This document shows positions 57,845 to 64,000 of a stretch of DNA of 64,000 bases, in pieces. The position numbers and the translations under genes are program-made. The notes beneath the pieces were generated by a model. That model was not told where the DNA came from and searched no databases. It was given only the letters and a program-made list of their open reading frames with translations. Each line of letters opens with the position of its first letter. Positions within the stretch are counted from its first letter, which is position 1. The DNA comes from Hymenobacter sp. H14-R3. Its GTDB lineage: Bacteria; Bacteroidota; Bacteroidia; Cytophagales; Hymenobacteraceae. Where the stretch lies: NCBI RefSeq assembly GCF_030063445.1, contig NZ_JASITD010000006.1, forward strand, positions 124,362 to 188,361. Direction: 5' to 3'.

Positions 57845-59344
57845 TTAAGAGTTCTTAGGCCAGGTGAATACGAAGGCCGCGCCCTGCCCCAGGGCCGACT
57901 CCACGCGGATGCTGCCCTGCTGGTCGTCGATGAGCTTCTTCACGATGCTCAGGCCGATGCCGGTGCTTTCGGCGGTGTGGCGGTCGCGCAGGGTTTGGAA
58001 GAGCAAGAATATTTTCTGGTGGTGCTCGGGCGCAATGCCGGGGCCATTGTCCTGCACCCGAAACTCGTAGGCGCGGCCCAGGTCCTGGGCGCTCACCGCA
58101 ATGCGCCCGCCGCCATCGCCCACGTAGTACTTCACGGCGTTGCTGAGCAGGTTGGTAAATACCTGCTGCAGGCTCAGGCGGTCGGCCACAAAGGTAGGCA
58201 GATCGGGGGCCAGCGTGAGGGTAAAGCTGGGCGGCACCACCAGCTCGGCTACCTCGCGCACCAGCTCGGCCACGGCTACGGGGCCCAGCTGGCGCTCGGT
58301 GCGGCTGGCGCGGGCGTAGGCCAGCAGGCCGTTGATAAGGTCGTCGAGGCGGCTCAGGCGGCCCTTCATCTGGTCGAGGTAGGTGCGCAGCTGCGGCGAC
58401 AGCTCGTTAGTTAGCTCTTCCTCAATCCATTGCACAATAGTGCTGAGGCCGCGCAGTGGGGCCTTCAGGTCGTGCGAGGCCACGTAGGCAAACTGGTCCA
58501 GCTCCTTGTTGCGGTTTTCGAGCGCCCCAAAGGCCGTGTCGAGCGCCTGGGTCATCTGGTTGAGCAGGGCAGCCAGCGAGGCCAGCCGGTCGGGCTGCTG
58601 GCCAGTATCGGTAATCTTGACCTTGTAATCGCCCTGCACCACCTGCCGCGTCAGGTATTCCATGGCCCGGATGCGCTGGGCCGTCTCCAGGTTGGTGCGG
58701 GTGAGAGTCAGGCGCAGCTCGTCGTTGGCCCGCAACTCGTTGACTATCTTGCTAAACAACCACAGCACAATAATCACCGCCAGGATAGCCGACACCACAA
58801 TGGCCGACGGGGCCAGCTTCTGAAACAGCCCCTGCTGGCGGTTGCGCTGGCGCAGCAGGTTGTCTTCGTACTCCCGCACGCGGGTTATCAGGTTCTTGAT
58901 ATGGTTAAGGGGCACTTGCTCACTCAGTTGCAGCGACTGCGCCGCCGGCGGGGTAGGGGGAAAGGTGCGAAACGTGGCCAGCTCGCGCAGCTGCCCCGCA
59001 ATGAGCCGGCGTAGCGAGTCGGTGCGGGCGTGCTGGGCGGGGTCGTCCACCACCAGCGAGTCTAGGGTGCTCACTTCCTGCTGCGCCAGCCGCGCGTTGC
59101 GGCGGTACACGTCGAGGTACGAGCTATCGGCCAGCAGCAGGTAGTTGCGCACGCCACTCTGCGCATCGCGCACGCTAATGCGCAGGTCGCCAGTTTGTTG
59201 CAGCACCCGGTACGAGTGCTCCACCAGCCGGGTATAGCGGCTTAGCTGCTGAATGGCCACGTAGGAGGTGAGCGACGTGCCCGCCAGTACCGACAGGGCA
59301 ATGGCGAAGCCGAGTAAAATCTTGGTATTGAGCCGAATAGCCAC
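57845..59344 (-). CDS. Membrane histidine kinase with CHASE3-type sensor domain
   Basis: 499 residues with a GTG start at 59344 (then AIRLNTKILLGF). Membrane segment 1 (about 7-28), a helical CHASE3-like periplasmic domain (about 30-175: DAQSGVRNYLLLADSSYLDVY), and membrane segment 2 (about 185-205) are followed by a HAMP/linker helix and a HisKA domain with His291 in YVASHDLKAPLRGL. The HATPase_c domain has N box TNLLSNAVKYY, G1 VQDNGPGIAPEHHQKIF and G2 STGIGLSIVKKL. It probably phosphorylates the response regulator encoded downstream. The frame remains open 75 codons upstream, but that would overlap the divergent methyltransferase gene. Confidence 0.88.
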   Translation of the reverse strand: MAIRLNTKILLGFAIALSVLAGTSLTSYVAIQQLSRYTRLVEHSYRVLQQTGDLRISVRDAQSGVRNYLLLADSSYLDVYRRNARLAQQEVSTLDSLVVDDPAQHARTDSLRRLIAGQLRELATFRTFPPTPPAAQSLQLSEQVPLNHIKNLITRVREYEDNLLRQRNRQQGLFQKLAPSAIVVSAILAVIIVLWLFSKIVNELRANDELRLTLTRTNLETAQRIRAMEYLTRQVVQGDYKVKITDTGQQPDRLASLAALLNQMTQALDTAFGALENRNKELDQFAYVASHDLKAPLRGLSTIVQWIEEELTNELSPQLRTYLDQMKGRLSRLDDLINGLLAYARASRTERQLGPVAVAELVREVAELVVPPSFTLTLAPDLPTFVADRLSLQQVFTNLLSNAVKYYVGDGGGRIAVSAQDLGRAYEFRVQDNGPGIAPEHHQKIFLLFQTLRDRHTAESTGIGLSIVKKLIDDQQGSIRVESALGQGAAFVFTWPKNS

Positions 59345-59441
59345 TAAAATGCGAATAAAGGAAGAACTGCGCCCGGCCCGCGCCCGGCGAAGGTAGGCGG
59401 CGGCCCGCCCCGCCGGGCCCCGGTAGCCTGCCCCCACCCCG

Positions 59442-59449
59442 TAACTTTG
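59442..59449 (+). promoter_or_regulatory. -7 element four bases before the SpoU methyltransferase ATG (TAACTTTG)
   Basis: Exact TAnnTTTG, then CTCC, then ATG at 59454. The predicted transcription start coincides with the start codon, so the mRNA should be leaderless. Confidence 0.6.
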
Positions 59450-59453
59450 CTCC

Positions 59454-60284
59454 ATGTACGCCGCCCGCCCAACCCAGCCCGACCGCATCACCAGCCTGCA
59501 CAACCCGCGCATCAAAGACGTGCTGCGCTTGCAGGAAAAATCGGCCGAGCGCCGCCGCCAGGGCCTCACCCTGGTTGAAGGCTACCGCGAGCTGGCCAAC
59601 GCCCGCCAGGCTGGCTGGACCGTGGCCACGCTCTTCGTGTGCGAGGAGCTGGCCGGAGCTGAAATCACCCAAGAGCTGCTGGCCCCCGCGCAGCTCGTGC
59701 CGCGCCCCTACGAGTACCTGCCTGTGAGCACCGCCGTGTTTGCCAAGCTGGCCGTGCGCGAGCGCTCCGATGGCGTGCTGGCCGTGCTGCGCACTCCCAG
59801 CCGCACCCTGGCCGACTTGCAATTGCCTGATAACCCGCTGGTTATTGTGCTCGAAGCCGTGGAGAAGCCTGGCAACCTCGGGGCCATCCTGCGCACCGCC
59901 GATGCCGCGCCCGCCCACGCCGTACTGGTCGGCGACCCGCGCACCGACCTCTACAATCCCAACGTTATCCGGGCCAGCCTGGGCGGCATCTTCACCGTGC
60001 CTACCGTGGCCGCGCCCATGGTCGAAATCCTGGCCTTCCTGAAGGAGAAAGGTATTCGCACCTTCGCCGCTGCCCTGGCCGACGATGCCAAAAGCTACAC
60101 CGCCACCTCGCTTAGCGGCCCCACGGCGCTGGTGCTCGGCACCGAAGCCGACGGCCTCACGCCCGCCACCCGCGCCGCCTGCGACGAAACCGTCATCATC
60201 CCCATGCGCGGCGTGCTCGACTCGCTCAACGTGAGCGTGGCGGCGGCTGTGCTCACCTTCGAGGCCGTGCGCCAGCGCGGGTAG
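59454..60284 (+). CDS. TrmH/SpoU-family RNA 2'-O-methyltransferase
   Basis: 276 residues. The N-terminal substrate-binding domain (about 10-105: ITSLHNPRIKDVLRLQ ... LTLVEGYREL) resembles RlmB and TsnR types. The SPOUT catalytic domain has motif 1 EKPGNLGAILRTADA, motif 2 LVLGTEADGL and motif 3 IIPMRGVLDSLNVSVAAAVLTFE, which form the SAM-binding knot. It probably methylates rRNA or tRNA ribose; the exact position cannot be assigned. It is divergent from the histidine kinase gene and convergent, with 6 bases between stop codons, with the next gene. Confidence 0.92.
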   Translation: MYAARPTQPDRITSLHNPRIKDVLRLQEKSAERRRQGLTLVEGYRELANARQAGWTVATLFVCEELAGAEITQELLAPAQLVPRPYEYLPVSTAVFAKLAVRERSDGVLAVLRTPSRTLADLQLPDNPLVIVLEAVEKPGNLGAILRTADAAPAHAVLVGDPRTDLYNPNVIRASLGGIFTVPTVAAPMVEILAFLKEKGIRTFAAALADDAKSYTATSLSGPTALVLGTEADGLTPATRAACDETVIIPMRGVLDSLNVSVAAAVLTFEAVRQRG

Positions 60285-60290
60285 GATGGT

Positions 60291-60800
60291 TTAATAAACT
60301 GTGAGGGTAAAGCCCAGTTCTTTAGCTAGTTGGCGAGTTTTCTCAGCCTGGGCATCCGCAACCAGGCTCAGCGGGTATGAGTCGCTGTCTAGGCTTAGCA
60401 ATACCAGCGCCAGACCAAGTGGCTCCAGGATATCTTGCACCATATCAAGTAGTTCGGGGCCAGTTGCTGGTCGTCGGCTGGCCAGGCTTAGGCGCTCCGG
60501 CCGGCCCTGCTGCGTCAGGATGTCATTGAGGCCCTCGGCGGTATCGGCGGCTTGGTCCTGCCAGTCACTTTCCCACAGCAAGTCCGCGCTCAGTAGCGCA
60601 TCAATGAGCGCCACGTCGCGTAGTTCTTGCGCAGGCAGCTCCGTCACGATATCGCGCTCGGCTAGCTCCTCGGTGTATTGTGCCTGGTAAGCGGTCGGGT
60701 CACCAAGCGACAGCGCCAGCCGCGCCTCAACGCGCTGAGTAGCCGCCTCATCGGCGAGGGTGAAAAATTGAATAAACCGGGTAAGATTTGCCTGACTCAT
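60291..60800 (-). CDS. Hypothetical acidic protein (possibly DUF6630-like)
   Basis: 169 residues, acidic, without signal peptide or membrane segment. The C-terminal half contains LALVLLSLDSDSYPLSLV, which recalls the DUF6630 family, but the assignment is weak. G+C content is somewhat lower than in the neighbouring genes. No catalytic motif is visible and the gene is isolated between a convergent methyltransferase and the typA terminator. Function unknown. Confidence 0.65.
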   Translation of the reverse strand: MSQANLTRFIQFFTLADEAATQRVEARLALSLGDPTAYQAQYTEELAERDIVTELPAQELRDVALIDALLSADLLWESDWQDQAADTAEGLNDILTQQGRPERLSLASRRPATGPELLDMVQDILEPLGLALVLLSLDSDSYPLSLVADAQAEKTRQLAKELGFTLTVY

Positions 60801-60825
60801 AAAAAACGATTGCTACTCGATGGGA

Positions 60826-60855
60826 AAAGAAAAAGGCGCGACCAAAGCCGCGCCT
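60826..60855 (-). terminator. Rho-independent terminator of typA
   Basis: Stem AGGCGCG / CGCGCCT (60834-60840, 60849-60855) followed in the minus direction by TTTTTCTTTT. Confidence 0.85.
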
Positions 60856-60878
60856 CTCTCAAAAACAACTCACGCCCC

Positions 60879-60918
60879 AATCTGCGAAATCACAAAAATC
60901 AGCGTCAATCTGCGATTT
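60879..60918. repeat. AATCTGCG-type short repeat overlapping the typA stop codon
   Basis: AATCTGCGAAATCA and AATCTGCGATTT (60907-60918) with AATCAGCG between. Same end word as upstream of ribF and smpB. It overlaps the last two bases of the typA stop codon. Confidence 0.6.
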
Positions 60919-62728
60919 ACTCGGCCGTCTTGGCGTAGCGCAAGCGCTCGTTTTCGTCGAGCAGAATCTTACGCATGCGTACCGACTTGGGCGTTACTTC
61001 CAGGTACTCATCCTTCTGGATGTATTCCATGGCTTCCTCCAGCGAGAACTGGCGCTTGGGCACAATTTTGGCGTTGTCATCCGTACCCGAGGCACGCATG
61101 TTGGTCAGCTTCTTGCCCTTCTGAATGTTGATGGTCAGGTCGTTGGGGCGGGTGTGCTCGCCGATAACCTGGCCAGCGTACACTTCCTCACCCGGGTCCA
61201 CGAAAAACGAGCCGCGGTCCTGCATCTTGTCGATGGTGTAAGCCGTGCCGGGGCCGGTTTCCAACGAAATCAGCGAGCCCGCGATGCGGCCCGGAATTGG
61301 ACCTTTGTGCTCTTCGTAGTCCATGAAGCGGTGGTTCATGATGGCCTCGCCGCCGGTGGCCGTCAGCACGTTGTTACGCAGGCCGATGAGGCCGCGCGAC
61401 GGAATGGTGAATTCCAGGTGCTGCAAGTCGCCCTTCGGCTCCATGATGGTCATTTCGCCTTTGCGCATGCTCACCAGCTCGATAACCTTGCCGGCCGATT
61501 CCTCGGGCACGTCCACTACCAGCAGCTCGATGGGCTCCAGGCGCTTGCCTTTCTCATCTTCTTTGAACAGCACCTGGGGCTGGCCCACTTGCAGCTCGTA
61601 GCCTTCGCGGCGCATGGTCTCAATCAGTACCGACAAGTGGAGAATACCACGGCCAAACACGAGGAAGGTGTCCTCTTTATCGGTAGTCTCCACGCGCAGG
61701 GCGAGGTTTTTCTCGGTTTCCTTGAACAGGCGGTCACGCAAGTGACGCGAGGTCACGAACTTGCCTTCCTTACCGAAGAACGGCGAGTTGTTGATGGTGA
61801 ACAGCATGTTCATCGTCGGCTCGTCGATGCTGATACGCTCCAGCTGCTCGGGGTTGTCGAAGTCGGCCAGCGTATCGCCAATGTCGAAGCCTTCGATGCC
61901 CGAAACGGCGCAGATTTCGCCGCTGCTTACCGAGTCCACTTTTACGCGGCCCAGGCCTTCAAATACGTGTAGCTCACGCACTTTCACTTTCTTCACGCTG
62001 CCATCAGACTTCATCAGGCTCATGTTCGAGCCTTCCGTGAGCGTGCCGCGGTGCACGCGGCCAATGGCGATGCGGCCTACGAACGCCGAGTAATCGAGCG
62101 ACGTAATCTGCATCTGGGGCGTGCCCTCCAGCACCGGGGCGGGCGGGATGGACGAGAGCACCGCGTCGAGCAGCGGAATGAGGTTGTCGGTCTTCACCTT
62201 CCAGTCGGTGCTCATCCATCCTTGCTTCGACGAGCCATACAGCGTCACGAAATCAAGTTGGTCTTCGGTAGCCCCGAGGTTGAACATGAGGTCGAAAACC
62301 TGCTCGTGCACCTCGTCGGGACGGCAGTTTTCCTTGTCTACTTTGTTTACCACCACGATGGGCTTGAGGCCCAGGTCGATGGCTTTGCCCAGCACGAAGC
62401 GGGTTTGCGGCATGGCGCCTTCGAAGGCATCCACGAGCAGCAATACACCGTCGGCCAGCTTCAACACGCGCTCTACCTCACCGCCGAAGTCGGCGTGACC
62501 AGGCGTGTCGATAATGTTGATTTTCACGCCATTATAGCGTACCGACACGTTCTTCGATACGATAGTAATGCCGCGCTCGCGCTCCAGGGGGTTGTCGTCG
62601 AGGATGAGGTCGTCGAAGTGCTGGTGGGCATCGAAAATCTTGGATGCGTGGATAATCTTATCCACCAAAGTCGTCTTGCCGTGGTCAACGTGGGCAATGA
62701 TGGCGATATTCCGAATGTTCTGAGTCAT
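60917..62728 (-). CDS. typA: Translational GTPase TypA/BipA
   Basis: 603 residues, normal length. Ribosome-binding GTPase that helps 50S assembly and stress adaptation. G1 AHVDHGKTT (12-20), switch region ERERGITI, G3 DTPGHADFGGEV, G4 NKVDK, then EF-G-like domains III and V and the TypA-specific C-terminal domain with TIMEPKGDLQHLEFTIPSRG and DPGEEVYAGQVIGEHTR. The ATG at 62728 gives the family start; 32 extra upstream codons are not used. A TACCTTTG promoter lies 20 bases upstream. Confidence 0.97.
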   Translation of the reverse strand: MTQNIRNIAIIAHVDHGKTTLVDKIIHASKIFDAHQHFDDLILDDNPLERERGITIVSKNVSVRYNGVKINIIDTPGHADFGGEVERVLKLADGVLLLVDAFEGAMPQTRFVLGKAIDLGLKPIVVVNKVDKENCRPDEVHEQVFDLMFNLGATEDQLDFVTLYGSSKQGWMSTDWKVKTDNLIPLLDAVLSSIPPAPVLEGTPQMQITSLDYSAFVGRIAIGRVHRGTLTEGSNMSLMKSDGSVKKVKVRELHVFEGLGRVKVDSVSSGEICAVSGIEGFDIGDTLADFDNPEQLERISIDEPTMNMLFTINNSPFFGKEGKFVTSRHLRDRLFKETEKNLALRVETTDKEDTFLVFGRGILHLSVLIETMRREGYELQVGQPQVLFKEDEKGKRLEPIELLVVDVPEESAGKVIELVSMRKGEMTIMEPKGDLQHLEFTIPSRGLIGLRNNVLTATGGEAIMNHRFMDYEEHKGPIPGRIAGSLISLETGPGTAYTIDKMQDRGSFFVDPGEEVYAGQVIGEHTRPNDLTINIQKGKKLTNMRASGTDDNAKIVPKRQFSLEEAMEYIQKDEYLEVTPKSVRMRKILLDENERLRYAKTAE

Positions 62729-62747
62729 ACGTATGTTTTTGCGGCCG

Positions 62748-62755
62748 CAAAGGTA
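62748..62755 (-). promoter_or_regulatory. -7 element of typA (TACCTTTG)
   Basis: Exact TAnnTTTG on the minus strand, 19 bases between it and the ATG, giving a leader of about 14 bases. Confidence 0.6.
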
Positions 62756-62965
62756 CGGAGTTTCTGCTAGAAAACCGAGTTGCGTTTTTATTATCCTGAA
62801 ACTCAACGCCCGGCGGGCTGCCAAACGTTCCGGCCCGACTGCTTACCCGCCTTGGCAAGCCCACGTTGTAAGGTTGGCTGCTGGTCCGCGTCTAACCATT
62901 CGGCATCCGAACGCGGCGCCATTTTCGTTTGTTTACCCAACGTACTCCTTTGTCACTTACTTCCC

Positions 62966-63532
62966 ATGCGCCTTTCCCTTCTTTCCCTGCTGCTGAGCGT
63001 GGCCGCCCTGTCGCCCGCCTGCTCGCAAAGCCACGCCGACCAGCCCAACACCGTGGCCGCCGTGCCCACCGGCTCTAAAGGAGCTACTGTCACTGCCGCC
63101 AAATATCCCGTGGCCCAGCCGGTTACCGGCAAGCCCGGCGAGTATGCGGTAGTAAAAACCGATGCCGAGTGGAAAAAGCAGCTCACCGGCCCGCAGTACT
63201 ACATTTTGCGCGAAGAGGGTACCGAACGGCCTTATACGAGCAAGCTCAACGACAACGAAGCCGCCGGTAACTACTACTGCGCCGCCGACCACAACCTGGT
63301 GTTTTCGTCGGCTACCAAGTTTCACTCGGGCACCGGCTGGCCGAGCTTCTACGCCCCCGCCACGGCTGCTAGCCTCAAGGTAAAGTCCGACGGTAGCTTC
63401 GGCATGAGCCGCGACGAGATTGTGTGTGCCAAGTGCGGCGGCCACCTCGGCCACGTGTTCAACGACGGCCCCAAGCCCACCGGCCTGCGCTACTGCATGG
63501 ACGGCGACGCGCTCACGTTCGAGAAGAAATAG
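62966..63532 (+). CDS. msrB: Peptide-methionine (R)-S-oxide reductase, lipoprotein type
   Basis: 188 residues from the ATG at 62966. A lipoprotein signal with Cys19 (LSPAC) places it in the envelope. The MsrB domain (about 65-186) has GPQYYILREEGTERPYTSKLND, the HSGTGWPSF loop, VCAKCGGHLGHVF and the catalytic Cys177 in LRYCMDG. The first half of the usual zinc site is altered: CxxC has become CAAD (Cys105, Asp108), while the second pair (Cys144, Cys147) remains. Thr123 replaces the resolving Cys, as in some active MsrBs. It repairs oxidised Met in periplasmic proteins. The terminator follows at 63570. Confidence 0.93.
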   Translation: MRLSLLSLLLSVAALSPACSQSHADQPNTVAAVPTGSKGATVTAAKYPVAQPVTGKPGEYAVVKTDAEWKKQLTGPQYYILREEGTERPYTSKLNDNEAAGNYYCAADHNLVFSSATKFHSGTGWPSFYAPATAASLKVKSDGSFGMSRDEIVCAKCGGHLGHVFNDGPKPTGLRYCMDGDALTFEKK

Positions 63533-63569
63533 CGGCCAACTCCTTCGCCCGCAATCCGTTTAACAACAG

Positions 63570-63595
63570 GGCGGCCCACCACGGGCCGCCTTTTT
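63570..63595 (+). terminator. Rho-independent terminator of msrB
   Basis: GGCGGCCC / GGGCCGCC stem (63570-63577, 63583-63590) with a five-base loop, followed by T5. Confidence 0.9.
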
Positions 63596-63605
63596 GCTGC
63601 TCCGC

Positions 63606-63962
63606 ATGTATCTCCGTTATTCTTTGCGCGCTGCCGCCCTGGGCCTGCCGCTGCTGCTGGCCGCCTGCACCGCTTCCGAGCGCACCGCCGAAACCGCCGC
63701 TCCGCGCTCCATCCCTACCGAGGTGAGTACCGACGCCGACCGCCGCGCCATCTACAACGCCAACGCCCCGCGCGGTGCCTCTACCACCAGCCCCGCGCCC
63801 GACGCCACTCCCAACACCCTGCGCCTGGGCGAGCAGGCCTCCGACATCAATCGCGCCAAGCGCCCCGAAACGCTGAACACCAACGACGCCAACAATACCA
63901 CCACCGAAACCCGCCTCCAGCGCATCGACCAGACCCTGCCAGACCCTGCGCCCCGGCCGTAG
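63606..63962 (+). CDS. Small lipoprotein of unknown function
   Basis: 118 residues. Lipoprotein signal peptide with the lipobox LLAAC (Cys21). The mature part is hydrophilic and low in complexity, rich in Thr, Ala, Asn, Asp and Pro (TNDANNTTTETRLQRID), with no predicted fold. It begins 10 bases after the msrB terminator. A TTG four codons upstream is a less likely start. The 38 bases after the stop end in GGGGTTGCGGCCCC, possibly the left part of a terminator cut by the window edge. Confidence 0.7.
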   Translation: MYLRYSLRAAALGLPLLLAACTASERTAETAAPRSIPTEVSTDADRRAIYNANAPRGASTTSPAPDATPNTLRLGEQASDINRAKRPETLNTNDANNTTTETRLQRIDQTLPDPAPRP

Positions 63963-64000
63963 GCAGAAGCAGCTGAAATAAAAGAGGGGGTTGCGGCCCC

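Noticed and set aside
1..64000. tRNA, rRNA or riboswitch genes
   Set aside because: I looked for cloverleaf arms with TTCGA-type T-loops and for long conserved RNA segments in the gaps and found none; the structured gaps are explained by palindromic repeats or terminators. A covariance-model scan would be decisive.

Overview
The window looks like chromosomal DNA of a high-G+C member of the Bacteroidota, most likely Hymenobacter or a close relative in the Cytophagales. The evidence is a SusC/SusD-type outer-membrane pair, two proteins with type IX secretion (T9SS) C-terminal sorting domains, a DUF2723 protein, the operon order ftsX-DUF3098-uppP-truB-ribF, tsaD divergent from tamB, and recurrent promoter -7 elements of the Bacteroidota type (TAnnTTTG). 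I see no rRNA, tRNA, transposase, prophage or CRISPR array. Genus placement is inference.

Layout. 1-5.7 kb: start of a susD-like lipoprotein gene, its susC partner, and a secreted DUF4394 protein. 6-9.4 kb: a GNAT-nitrilase fusion and both subunits of a 3-oxoacid CoA-transferase. 9.4-15.2 kb: a CarboxypepD_reg-like protein, then the ribF, truB, uppP, DUF3098 and ftsX operon (minus strand). 15.4-20.9 kb: an ATP-grasp protein and a giant TamB. 21-29 kb: tsaD, smpB, an NlpC/P60 peptidase, ung, apaG, two methyltransferases, two coiled-coil proteins and kdsA. 29-35.4 kb: a GH3/serine-hydrolase fusion, a lipoprotein, an acyl-CoA ligase and an SGNH hydrolase. 35.5-45.3 kb: a DUF2723 membrane protein, a small T9SS cargo and an alpha-2-macroglobulin lipoprotein with a CLEQ thioester motif. 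45.5-50.8 kb: a LysR regulator, threonine synthase, a glycosyltransferase/NodB deacetylase fusion and an AlkB-type hydroxylase. 51-55 kb: an operon of an AAA+ ATPase with TPRs plus two TPR membrane proteins, the best candidate for an undescribed protein system. 55-64 kb: a DUF167 protein, endonuclease III, a Gly/Tyr-rich exported protein, a response regulator and CHASE3-type histidine kinase, a SpoU methyltransferase, a hypothetical protein, typA, msrB and a small lipoprotein.

The most unusual content is in the intergenic DNA. More than a dozen junctions hold long, often near-perfect palindromes (about 65-155 bp) or short AT-rich repeats. They fall into families with shared end words and, in four elements, a shared apical-loop motif. 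They sit between genes of conserved operons, directly against start codons, and in places supply coding sequence for gene ends. Arms that differ between elements but still match within each element suggest that an active process keeps the arms equal. Several genes also have a promoter -7 element only four bases before the ATG, which predicts leaderless mRNAs.

Starts were chosen by family length, signal peptides and the position of terminators and repeats. Several open frames run upstream into repeat DNA and were trimmed.
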